Assembly (NCBI GenBank): GCA_900321335.1
Contig: ONVR01000181.1
Coordinates: 1 to 5,405 of the forward strand
Direction of reading: 5' to 3'
DNA: 5,405 bases
DNA from: an uncultured Eubacteriales bacterium
Lineage (GTDB): Bacteria; Bacillota; Clostridia; Oscillospirales; Oscillospiraceae
Position 1 is the stretch's first letter. Each line of letters opens with the position of its first letter. The notes under the pieces are model-generated. The model was not told the DNA's origin. It made no database searches and worked only from the letters and a program-made list of their open reading frames with translations. A program made the translations under genes and the position numbers. Positions 1 to 5,074 of this stretch are shown in pieces.

Positions 1-41
1 AGGTACACTCGCTGTCCCGGGCGTTCCCGCTCCGTGAGAGC
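1..41 (-). other. start of an unidentified transcript leaving the left edge
   Basis: If the minus-strand promoter at 48-76 is used, transcription starts near 41 and runs off the left edge, so these bases would be the first ~41 nt of its RNA. No start codon with a ribosome binding site lies in it. A small hairpin with four G/C pairs is visible (arms 18-21 and 26-29, loop 22-25). I could not match it to a riboswitch, T-box, tRNA, SRP RNA, tmRNA or RNase P RNA from this fragment. It could be a structured leader or the start of a stable RNA. Confidence 0.35.
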
Positions 42-47
42 CTGTTT

Positions 48-108
48 ACTATACCACACACACCCTCCCTTGTCAAGCGCTTTTTCCCATCTTTTTTTAT
101 CTTTTTTT
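48..108 (-). promoter_or_regulatory. strong minus-strand promoter with A-tract UP-like element
   Basis: Read on the minus strand, a perfect -35 TTGACA (76-71) is followed by a 17-nt spacer and -10 TATAGT (53-48), giving a predicted start near 41. Upstream are three A-tracts (T-runs on plus at 81-85, 92-98 and 102-108), at about -40 to -44, -51 to -57 and -61 to -67. The first two sit where the proximal and distal UP subsites bind the RNA polymerase alpha subunit, and the 10-12 bp spacing would also bend the DNA. This architecture is typical of promoters for stable RNAs or highly expressed operons. The target lies outside the window. Confidence 0.7.
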
Positions 109-141
109 CGAGACACAGATGCTTCCATGGCACAGATGCGA

Positions 142-170
142 TTGATTTTATAGTTTGTTTGCTGTATACT
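142..170 (+). promoter_or_regulatory. metA promoter
   Basis: TTGATT (142-147), a 17-nt spacer and TATACT (165-170) fit a housekeeping sigma promoter, with a predicted start at about 177 and a leader of only ~39 nt before metA. So short a leader leaves no room for a SAM riboswitch or T-box, which often control methionine genes in Firmicutes. The -10 element overlaps a possible upstream TTG start in the metA frame (159), which argues against that longer start. Confidence 0.7.
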
Positions 171-215
171 GATATAGCATCTGATTGCATATCACCGTGC
201 AAGGAGGGCATACGC

Positions 216-1148
216 ATGCCGATTAAGGTGCAGGATCAGCTTCCTGCCATTGAGGTACTGGAAAACGAAAATATTTTCGTTATGACGGAGTTCCGTGCCA
301 TGCACCAGGACATCCGCCCGCTTAAACTGCTCATTCTGAATCTCATGCCAACGAAAATCACCACAGAGACGCAGCTGCTTCGCAAGCTGTCCAACACGCC
401 CCTTCAGATCGAGGTGGAGTTTCTCCAGACCATCAGCCATCAGGCAAAGAATGTGGACGCGGGACATCTGCATTGCTTCTACCGGAGCTTTGACGACGTG
501 AAAGATGATTTTTACGACGGGATGATCATCACCGGGGCGCCTGTGGAATATATGGAGTTTGAGGACGTGGACTACTGGGATGAGCTTTGCCGCATCATGG
601 CGTGGACCACCACAAACGTACACTCCACCATGCATATCTGCTGGGGCGCTCAAGCCGGCCTGTATTACCACTACAACATCAACAAGCAGATCCTGCCGAA
701 AAAGGTCTCCGGCGTGTTTTCCCACCGGATGATCAAGCCCCGGATCCCGTTTTTCCGCGGCTTTGACGACGAATTCTGGATCCCCCACTCCCGGAACACC
801 TCCGTATTGGAGGAGGATATTCTGAAAGTCCCGGAGCTGGAGCTGCTGGCCGTCTCCGATGAGGCAGGTGTGTTCGCCGTTAAATCCGCGGACAACAAGC
901 GGTTTTTCATTATGGGCCATCCGGAGTATGACGCTGACACCCTGGCTAATGAGTATTACCGGGATCTGGACAAGGGCATCGATCCGGAGATCCCCGCCCA
1001 CTATTTCCCGGGAGATGATCCCACAAAGAAGCCCGTTGTGAACTGGCGCTCTCACGCCCAGCTGCTGTACACCAACTGGCTGAACTATTACGTCTATCAG
1101 ACGACGCCTTACGACATCCGCAAGATCGCCGCTGAAAAGAAACGGTAA
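216..1148 (+). CDS. metA: homoserine O-acetyltransferase, MetA family
   Basis: Cytoplasmic enzyme of methionine synthesis that acylates the hydroxyl of L-homoserine using an acyl-CoA donor. The 310-residue length is normal for MetA, and every key residue falls at the E. coli number: Lys47 in the oxyanion region (LNLMPTK), nucleophile Cys142 (HICWGAQAG), the His235/Glu237 pair (GHPEYD) and homoserine-contacting Arg249. Position 111 is Glu (ITGAPVEYMEF), where succinyl-CoA users such as E. coli have Gly. Glu111 is known from Bacillus cereus MetA to give acetyl-CoA preference, so acetylation is inferred despite the common family label 'homoserine O-succinyltransferase'. The ATG at 216 is chosen because AAGGAGG (201-207) lies 8 nt upstream and the longer TTG start overlaps the promoter. 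Transcribed alone and closed by a terminator. Confidence 0.96.
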   Translation: MPIKVQDQLPAIEVLENENIFVMTEFRAMHQDIRPLKLLILNLMPTKITTETQLLRKLSNTPLQIEVEFLQTISHQAKNVDAGHLHCFYRSFDDVKDDFYDGMIITGAPVEYMEFEDVDYWDELCRIMAWTTTNVHSTMHICWGAQAGLYYHYNINKQILPKKVSGVFSHRMIKPRIPFFRGFDDEFWIPHSRNTSVLEEDILKVPELELLAVSDEAGVFAVKSADNKRFFIMGHPEYDADTLANEYYRDLDKGIDPEIPAHYFPGDDPTKKPVVNWRSHAQLLYTNWLNYYVYQTTPYDIRKIAAEKKR

Positions 1149-1150
1149 CG

Positions 1151-1186
1151 GAAAGAAGCACCCGCAGCGGGTGCTTCTTTTCTCGT
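1151..1186. terminator. bidirectional terminator between metA and the ABC operon
   Basis: A 13-14 bp stem (arms 1151-1164 and 1168-1181, three-base loop CAG) starts three bases after the metA stop and is followed by a T-rich stretch. The 5' arm is A-rich, so the minus-strand copy also ends in a T-rich tail. It can therefore terminate the convergent ABC transporter operon, whose last stop codon is at 1209. Confidence 0.9.
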
Positions 1187-1208
1187 TTTGGGTTTTTGTC
1201 CCCTGTGG

Positions 1209-1931
1209 TCACAGGACCTTGGAGAGGAAATCCCGGAGTCTGGGATTCTGGGGATTGGCAAAGAACGCACCGGGCTCGTTCTGCTCGGCGATGACGCCAT
1301 CGTCCATAAACAGCACGCGGGAGGCAACCTCCCGGGCAAAGCCCATCTCGTGAGTGACCACCACCATGGTCATGCCGTCCTCCGCCAGCTCCTTCATGAT
1401 CTGCAGAACCTCCCCCACCATCTCGGGGTCCAGGGCAGAGGTCGGCTCGTCGAAGAGCATCACGTCGGGATTCATGGCCAGGGCCCGGGCAATGGCGATG
1501 CGCTGCTTCTGGCCGCCGGAGAGCTGACCGGGATAGGCGTCGGCCTTATCCGGCAATCCAACCCGCTTGAGCAGCTGCATGGCCCGCTCATCCGCCTCCG
1601 CCTGCTTCATCAGGCCCGTGCGGACCGGAGCCAGGGTGATGTTTCTGCGAATGGTCATGTTGGGAAACAGGTTGAAGTGCTGGAACACCATGCCCATCTT
1701 CTGCCGAAGCTTGTTGATGTCCGTTTTGGGGTCGGTGATCTGCTGGCCCTCCATGGTGATGACGCCGGAGGTGGGCTGCTCCAGCAGGTTCAGGCAGCGC
1801 AGGAAGGTGGATTTGCCGGAACCGGAGGCGCCGATGACCACGACCTTTTCCCCTTTGTAGATGTGCTCGTTGATACCCTTGAGCACCTCGTGATCCCCGA
1901 AGGACTTGCGCAGATCTTTAACGTCGATCAC
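1209..1931 (-). CDS. polar amino acid ABC transporter ATP-binding protein (GlnQ/HisP type)
   Basis: Cytoplasmic ATPase that powers the importer encoded with the two upstream genes. From the chosen start it has 240 residues, the usual length. Visible motifs: Walker A GASGSGKST (34-42), Q-loop Gln84 (VFQHFNLFPNMT), signature LSGGQ (137-141), Walker B VMLFDE (157-162), D-loop SALD (165-168) and switch His194 (VTHEMGFA). The HFNLFPNMT stretch and the overall pattern are typical of the polar amino-acid uptake (PAAT) subfamily. The start is taken as GTG at 1931, ten bases after AGGAGG. The in-frame TTG at 1952 would add seven non-conserved residues and precedes that site. The gene overlaps the permease end by 14 nt, suggesting translational coupling. 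The substrate cannot be read from the ATPase. Confidence 0.94.
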   Translation of the reverse strand: MIDVKDLRKSFGDHEVLKGINEHIYKGEKVVVIGASGSGKSTFLRCLNLLEQPTSGVITMEGQQITDPKTDINKLRQKMGMVFQHFNLFPNMTIRRNITLAPVRTGLMKQAEADERAMQLLKRVGLPDKADAYPGQLSGGQKQRIAIARALAMNPDVMLFDEPTSALDPEMVGEVLQIMKELAEDGMTMVVVTHEMGFAREVASRVLFMDDGVIAEQNEPGAFFANPQNPRLRDFLSKVL

Positions 1932-2685
1932 TCTGCCGCAGCCTCCTTTCAAACTTTCCCAGCAGCCAGGTGAAGATCATCACCAGCACCAGATAGATCG
2001 CGGCCGTTCCCAGGAAGGGATACATGGCCTCATAGGTCCGGCTGACGATGCCTCTTGCCGCGTACAGCAGTTCCTTGCCGCCGATCACGCTGATCAGGGA
2101 GGTATCCTTGAGCAGCATGATGAACTCGTTGCCCAGGGCGGGCAGAATGGCCTTTACCGCCTGGGGCACGATGATAAAGCGCATGGTATCGGTGTAGTTC
2201 ATGCCGAGACTGCGCCCCGCCTCCATCTGGCCGCTGTCCACGGCCATCAGACCGCCCCGGATGATCTCCGAGACGTAAGCGCCGGAGTTGATGCCCAGGG
2301 TCAGGGCACCCACCAGGGCAAAATTTTTGCTGCTTGCAAAGATCACAAAGCCCATGATCAGCAGCTGCACCATCATAGGCGTTCCCCGGATCACGGTGGT
2401 GTAGATCTTGAAGATAAAGTTCACGATACTGAGAACGGCGTTTCTGTGCCCAGGACGCTGCTGATCATGGGCTGTGCGCACCACGGCCACGATCAGTCCC
2501 AGGATCACGCCGATGACAAGCGCCATGGCCGTGACCCAGAGGGTCCTGCCCACACCGCCAAGATACTGCTTCCAGCGGTCCGCCTCAATAAATGCCTGGT
2601 AAAACTTCACGAAGAAGGACTGCCAGCCCGTCAGTTTCCCGCCGCTGGTCGCCACGGATTTGAGCTGTTCAAACAGTTCTGCCAT
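1918..2685 (-). CDS. polar amino acid ABC transporter permease (HisM/GlnP type)
   Basis: Membrane channel subunit, 255 residues, probably working as a homodimer because only one permease gene is present. After a ~45-residue amphipathic N-terminal stretch, hydrophobic segments lie near residues 48-69, 84-118, 122-143 and 222-245, with a further one near 185-210. The motif RGTPMMVQL (100-108) is characteristic of the His/Glu/Gln family. The cytoplasmic EAA loop that docks on the ATPase runs from about 155 to 182 (EAGRSLGMN ... VKAILP). The ATG at 2685 has GAGGAGG six bases upstream. It is the middle gene of the operon, 82 nt after the binding-protein gene and overlapping the ATPase gene. Confidence 0.93.
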   Translation of the reverse strand: MAELFEQLKSVATSGGKLTGWQSFFVKFYQAFIEADRWKQYLGGVGRTLWVTAMALVIGVILGLIVAVVRTAHDQQRPGHRNAVLSIVNFIFKIYTTVIRGTPMMVQLLIMGFVIFASSKNFALVGALTLGINSGAYVSEIIRGGLMAVDSGQMEAGRSLGMNYTDTMRFIIVPQAVKAILPALGNEFIMLLKDTSLISVIGGKELLYAARGIVSRTYEAMYPFLGTAAIYLVLVMIFTWLLGKFERRLRQSDRR

Positions 2686-2718
2686 ACCAGACCTCCTCTC
2701 TTTTACACGATCTCATAA

Positions 2719-2754
2719 GAAACCAAAAGGGGCGCTGCGGCCCCCTTCGGTTTT
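2719..2754 (-). promoter_or_regulatory. intercistronic hairpin between binding-protein and permease genes
   Basis: In the 82-nt gap an imperfect inverted repeat pairs 2720-2724 with 2749-2753 and 2727-2733 with 2740-2747, with a small internal loop, a bulged C and a loop at 2734-2739. On the minus-strand transcript it begins 14 nt after the binding-protein stop. Its trailing U-run is short and interrupted, so it looks more like a leaky terminator or a 3'-end protecting structure than a full stop. Such hairpins commonly let the binding protein be made in excess over the membrane subunits. That role is inferred here. Confidence 0.6.
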
Positions 2755-2767
2755 TCTCTGTGTGATA

Positions 2768-3538
2768 TCAGCCTGCGATGTATTTGCTGATGATGCTCTG
2801 GACGGTGCCGTCATCCATCAGCTCCTTCAGGGCGCCGTTGACGCCGTCTACCAGTTCTTTGTTGCCCTTGGTGCAGCCGAAGGCGTAATCCTCAACGGCG
2901 TACTCCGTTTCCAGGATCGTCAGGCCGGGGTTGGCGGCCACGTACTCCTTGGCAACCGCGTCGTCCATGACCACGCAGTCCACCTGCCCGTTGAGCAGCG
3001 CCTGAATGACCAGGGTGTAGGTGTCATAGCCCGTTACGTGGTCCTCTCCGTAGTCATCCACGCAATAGAGGAAGCCCGTGGTGCCGCGCTGGGTGCCGAT
3101 CTGATGCTCACCAAGGTTGTCCAGGGTCACGTCGCTGCCCTCGGGAACGATGATCACCTGCACGGCGGTGGTGTAGCTGTCGGTGAAGTCCATGACCAGC
3201 TTCCGCTCCTCCAGAATGGTTACGCCGGAGACGACCATATCGCTCTTGCCCTGCTGAACGGCCAGAAGGGCGCTGTCAAAGTCCATCTCGTCGATCTGGA
3301 GCTCCAGGCCCAGCTTTTCCGCGATCAGCGCCATGATCTCCATCTCAATGCCCACGGTGTTGCCCTCGTCGTCGAGCATCTCGTAGGGCGGGAAGTCGGG
3401 GCTGGTGGAAATGGTCAGTTTGCCGGCGTTGACGGTGGTGATCGCCGCGTCTCCCGCCTCCGCCTTTTTGCCGCCGCAGGCGGCCAGCGCGCACACGATC
3501 AGCGCAGCCACGAGCGCCAGTGCCAGAATTTTTTTCAT
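2768..3538 (-). CDS. amino acid ABC transporter substrate-binding lipoprotein (family 3)
   Basis: Extracytoplasmic receptor that delivers an amino acid to the permease. It has 256 residues: a signal peptide (1-20) starting MKK, then lipobox LAAC with lipidated Cys21, then a family 3 solute-binding domain. Visible family features are the ligand-pocket opening SPDFPPYE (46-53), GIEME (63-67), the ILEERK segment with Arg112, expected to bind the ligand carboxylate, MDFTDSY (116-122), GTQRGTTG (148-155) and Asp192 in VVMDD, expected to contact the ligand amino group. These indicate an alpha-amino acid ligand, but which one is unknown. ATG at 3538 is chosen because AGGAGG lies 9 nt upstream and it begins a proper signal peptide. 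The upstream in-frame start at 3577 would put 13 residues ahead of it. First gene of the importer operon. Confidence 0.94.
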   Translation of the reverse strand: MKKILALALVAALIVCALAACGGKKAEAGDAAITTVNAGKLTISTSPDFPPYEMLDDEGNTVGIEMEIMALIAEKLGLELQIDEMDFDSALLAVQQGKSDMVVSGVTILEERKLVMDFTDSYTTAVQVIIVPEGSDVTLDNLGEHQIGTQRGTTGFLYCVDDYGEDHVTGYDTYTLVIQALLNGQVDCVVMDDAVAKEYVAANPGLTILETEYAVEDYAFGCTKGNKELVDGVNGALKELMDDGTVQSIISKYIAG

Positions 3539-3582
3539 TTGATTGATCCTCCTGATTGCTTTTATAGAATTATTCAAACCGT

Positions 3583-3610
3583 ATTATACACGAGTTTCCC
3601 CATTTTTCAA
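3583..3610 (-). promoter_or_regulatory. promoter of the amino acid ABC transporter operon
   Basis: On the minus strand, TTGAAA (3610-3605), a 16-nt spacer and a perfect TATAAT (3588-3583) predict a start near 3576 and a ~38-nt leader. The interval 3611-3677 back to the regulator gene is AT-rich with only weak A/T stems and no clear terminator, so some read-through from the regulator gene is possible. No copy of the 4371-4384 palindrome is present here. Confidence 0.7.
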
Positions 3611-3677
3611 GGCTTTTTCAAAAGAAAATAAGAATTTTTCGCTTTAATTGTGGATATTTATTCATGTATACAGGTTT

Positions 3678-4352
3678 TTATTCCATATAGTCCTCCCAGC
3701 GCTTTCCCCGGAGGACAAAATGGTTCCGGGTGGTGGTCAGCAGGCCGTCTGTCTGCATCTTGCTCAGCTCATTGGACATGGCGCTGCGGTCCACGCTCAG
3801 ATAGTCCGCCAGCTGCTGCCGGTTAAAGGGGATGTCAAACTCACGCTTCCCCTGCTCCACCGCCTGATAGGACAGGTAGGACATGAGCCGCCCCCGTATG
3901 GTCTTGGAGGAGGTGTGGAAGATCCGCCGGGACAGGTGAAGGTTTTTCACCGCGGAGATCATCAGCAGGTTGCGAATGATCCTGCCATGGTGGGCGCAGG
4001 CGTTGGAGCACATGGTCAGGATCTTGCTCACGTTCAGAAACAGCACCTGTACATCCTCGGCGGCGATGACGCTGACCATCAGCTTCTCCCCCGGCACGCA
4101 GGCATAGGTCTCCGCAAACACCTGCCCCGGCATTGCCCGGTCCAGAATACTGGTGTTGCCCCAGATGTCGTCGCTCTGGATGTACACGGAGCCGGAGAGG
4201 ATCAGTCCCATGGACTCCACCGTCTGCCCGGCGCTGTAGATGGTCTCGTCCCGGGCGTAGTGACGCTCCGACGCCCCCAGGCAGGAGAGCATGGACGCGA
4301 TCTCGTCAGGGGTCGTCCCCCGGAACAGAGGAGTCTGTGCCAAAAAATTCAT
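3678..4352 (-). CDS. Crp/Fnr family transcriptional regulator
   Basis: DNA-binding regulator of 224 residues from the chosen ATG. Residues ~9-115 fit the cyclic-nucleotide-like beta-barrel (SGSVYIQ, PGQVFAE), ~110-145 the dimerisation helix and ~175-205 the winged helix-turn-helix (FNRQQLADYLSVDRSAMSNELSKM), which is very typical of clostridial members. The barrel keeps the Glu of the CRP cAMP pocket (Glu81) but has Leu91-Met92 where CRP has Arg82-Ser83, so cAMP binding is unlikely. The four-cysteine N-terminal cluster of FNR is missing. Cysteines sit at 24, 85, 115 and 119 (CSNAC). The start is uncertain: GAGGTG (4370-4365) is ideally spaced for a TTG at 4358 and rather far for the ATG at 4352, and a GTG at 4367 overlaps it. 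Divergent from the cysteine-rich gene and probably its regulator. Confidence 0.92.
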   Translation of the reverse strand: MNFLAQTPLFRGTTPDEIASMLSCLGASERHYARDETIYSAGQTVESMGLILSGSVYIQSDDIWGNTSILDRAMPGQVFAETYACVPGEKLMVSVIAAEDVQVLFLNVSKILTMCSNACAHHGRIIRNLLMISAVKNLHLSRRIFHTSSKTIRGRLMSYLSYQAVEQGKREFDIPFNRQQLADYLSVDRSAMSNELSKMQTDGLLTTTRNHFVLRGKRWEDYME

Positions 4353-4370
4353 ATCCAAAAGAATCACCTC

Positions 4371-4384
4371 GTTGTTATAACAAC
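4371..4384. promoter_or_regulatory. 14-bp perfect palindrome, probable Crp/Fnr operator
   Basis: GTTGTTATAACAAC is a perfect two-fold palindrome between the divergent genes. Its centre (4377.5) is exactly 41.5 bp upstream of the start (~4419) predicted from the plus-strand TATAAT, the position used by CRP/FNR class II activators. Relative to the regulator's predicted start (~4393) it covers about +10 to +23, where binding would block transcription. It also abuts the regulator's ribosome binding site. It is neither the CRP (TGTGA-N6-TCACA) nor the FNR (TTGAT-N4-ATCAA) consensus. Binding by the adjacent regulator is inferred. Confidence 0.7.
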
Positions 4385-4399
4385 ATACTTCCTCTGGGA

Positions 4400-4428
4400 A
4401 TTCTATTATAATGACACCAGAAAGTCAA
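4400..4428 (-). promoter_or_regulatory. promoter of the Crp/Fnr regulator gene
   Basis: Minus strand: TTGACT (4428-4423), a 17-nt spacer and TAGAAT (4405-4400), predicting a start near 4393 and a leader of ~40 nt that contains the palindrome. A perfect minus-strand TATAAT also occurs at 4410-4405, but only 12 nt from that -35, so the TAGAAT reading is preferred. The region overlaps the divergent plus-strand promoter, so the two polymerases would compete. Confidence 0.6.
4407..4412 (+). promoter_or_regulatory. -10 element of the cysteine-rich gene, apparently activator dependent
   Basis: A perfect TATAAT lies on the plus strand, with start predicted at ~4419 and a ~62-nt leader. At 17-nt spacing the -35 hexamer would be CATACT (4384-4389), a poor match, which is what an activator-dependent promoter usually shows. 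The palindrome at 4371-4384 overlaps the first base of this hexamer. Confidence 0.55.
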
Positions 4429-4441
4429 GGAAAGCCAATAC

Positions 4442-4456
4442 GCAATCGGAGATTGC
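4442..4456 (+). other. small hairpin in the 5' leader of the cysteine-rich gene
   Basis: GCAATC (4442-4447) and GATTGC (4451-4456) form a perfect 6-bp inverted repeat around a three-base loop, 11 nt before the ribosome binding site. It could stabilise the leader RNA or be a second protein site. Chance occurrence is also possible. Confidence 0.35.
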
Positions 4457-4480
4457 ACAGGACCATGAAGGAGGTACATG

Positions 4481-4744
4481 ATGATTTACAGCGGATGTCC
4501 GGGAGCCGATAAGCTCAGAAACCCCACCATTATCGATAAGATCTGCCCCGTATGCGGCAGCGAAATCGAGATGTTCTCCACCGACACGGAGATGGCCTGT
4601 GAAAATTGCGGTTTCGTGGCCTACAACGACACCCTCAGCTGCATTCAGTGGTGCCAGTACGCGGAAAAGTGCATCGGCACGGAACTGTACAACAAACTGG
4701 TCAAGCATCAGAAGGAAAAAGAAGCCGCTCAGGCGGAGACATAA
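4481..4744 (+). CDS. small cysteine-rich zinc-ribbon-like protein of unknown function
   Basis: An 87-residue soluble protein with eight cysteines. Two CxxC pairs (CPVC 22-25 and CENC 40-43) fit a zinc ribbon or rubredoxin-like knuckle. A second group, C54-x3-C58-x5-C64 (SCIQWCQYAEKC), plus Cys6 near the N terminus (GCPGADK) could bind a second metal or an Fe-S cluster. The C terminus is charged and helical. There is no signal peptide or membrane segment. AAGGAGG (4468-4474) is six bases before the ATG at 4481. The adjacent ATG at 4478 would add one Met but is only three bases from it. I believe similar proteins occur next to Crp/Fnr regulators in other Clostridia, but from memory only. Function is not recognised. 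Divergent from the regulator gene, with the -41.5 palindrome suggesting it is a target. Confidence 0.85.
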   Translation: MIYSGCPGADKLRNPTIIDKICPVCGSEIEMFSTDTEMACENCGFVAYNDTLSCIQWCQYAEKCIGTELYNKLVKHQKEKEAAQAET

Positions 4745-4783
4745 AAAAGCGTCTGAAAGCCAAATGGTTTTCAGACGCTTTTT
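4744..4783. terminator. bidirectional terminator between two convergent small genes
   Basis: A long near-perfect stem starts on the last base of the cysteine-rich gene's stop codon (arms 4744-4761 and 4766-4783, loop AAAT, one G-T pair) with a T-run on plus at 4779-4783. Its minus-strand copy ends in six T, so it also terminates the 65-residue minus-strand gene, whose stop lies three bases away. Confidence 0.93.
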
Positions 4784-4785
4784 CT

Positions 4786-4983
4786 TTACAGGACGGCGCT
4801 GCCGTTGAGCCTGCTGACGTAGTCGCGCATCTCCTCTTTGGAGCGCACGGTCCGGGTCCCCGCGATAAAGGCTTTCCGCTCCGTCTCGCTCAGAGAGTTG
4901 AACCGCTCCAGCGCCTGGCTGTTTTTCGCCAGGGCCATGGCGAGCCCCATGGGCACGTCGCCGCCGGGCATGGGATATTTCAC
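4786..4983 (-). CDS. hypothetical small helical protein
   Basis: A 65-residue ORF that I do not recognise with confidence. After a Gly/Pro-rich start (MKYPMPGGDVP) come three likely amphipathic helices: about 14-28 (LAMALAKNSQALERF), 32-43 (SETERKAFIAGT) and 48-59 (SKEEMRDYVSRL). The pattern recalls short Clostridia proteins of unknown function and, loosely, the C-terminal helical part of YdeI/OmpD-associated proteins, but this is only an impression. There are no cysteines, signal peptide or membrane segment. The GTG at 4983 is chosen because AAGGAGG lies 8 nt upstream. The longer frame to 5124 would run through the livF terminator and into livF. No good promoter is seen, so it may depend on leakage through that terminator. 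Confidence 0.7.
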   Translation of the reverse strand: MKYPMPGGDVPMGLAMALAKNSQALERFNSLSETERKAFIAGTRTVRSKEEMRDYVSRLNGSAVL

Positions 4984-5030
4984 TGTTTCCGCCTCCTTAC
5001 GTTTACACGGTAGTGTACCCGAAAGGGCAG

Positions 5031-5065
5031 AAAATATACCGGAGAGCGTCTGCTCTCCGGTATAT
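5031..5065 (-). terminator. terminator after livF
   Basis: A perfect 14-bp stem (arms 5034-5047 and 5052-5065, four-base loop 5048-5051) follows the livF stop by nine bases and ends in a run of four to five U broken by one A in the minus-strand transcript. The stem is strong but the U-run is short, so some read-through into the 65-residue gene is conceivable. Confidence 0.8.
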
Positions 5066-5074
5066 CCTGTTTCT

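Noticed and set aside
81..108. T-runs on plus as a terminator for an upstream plus-strand gene
   Set aside because: No stable hairpin directly precedes them. They are better explained as A-tracts of the minus-strand promoter.
159..215. N-terminal extension of metA from a TTG start
   Set aside because: The TTG overlaps the promoter -10 region, the added 19 residues are not typical of MetA, and residue numbering matches E. coli exactly from the ATG at 216.
192..1055. Long minus-strand reading frame opposite metA (287 codons)
   Set aside because: It is the antisense shadow of a gene with a complete set of catalytic residues. Its translation shows no family motif and it has no ribosome binding site of note.
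1202..1215. CCTGTG-GT-CACAGG inverted repeat resembling a CRP half-site pair
   Set aside because: It overlaps the ATPase stop codon, far from any promoter, and the two-base centre is wrong for a CRP/FNR site and too tight for a hairpin loop.
4406..4708. Minus-strand reading frame of 100 codons opposite the cysteine-rich gene
   Set aside because: It spans the divergent promoter region and has no ribosome binding site or recognisable motif. The plus-strand frame has clear CxxC motifs and an ideal ribosome binding site.
4606..5013. Plus-strand reading frame running through two small genes and a terminator
   Set aside because: It reads across a strong bidirectional terminator, lacks a ribosome binding site, and its protein is low-complexity shadow sequence.
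5004..5017. TACAC-GGTA-GTGTA inverted repeat upstream of the 65-residue gene
   Set aside because: Arms are only five bases and no promoter can be placed around it, so I could not support an operator call.
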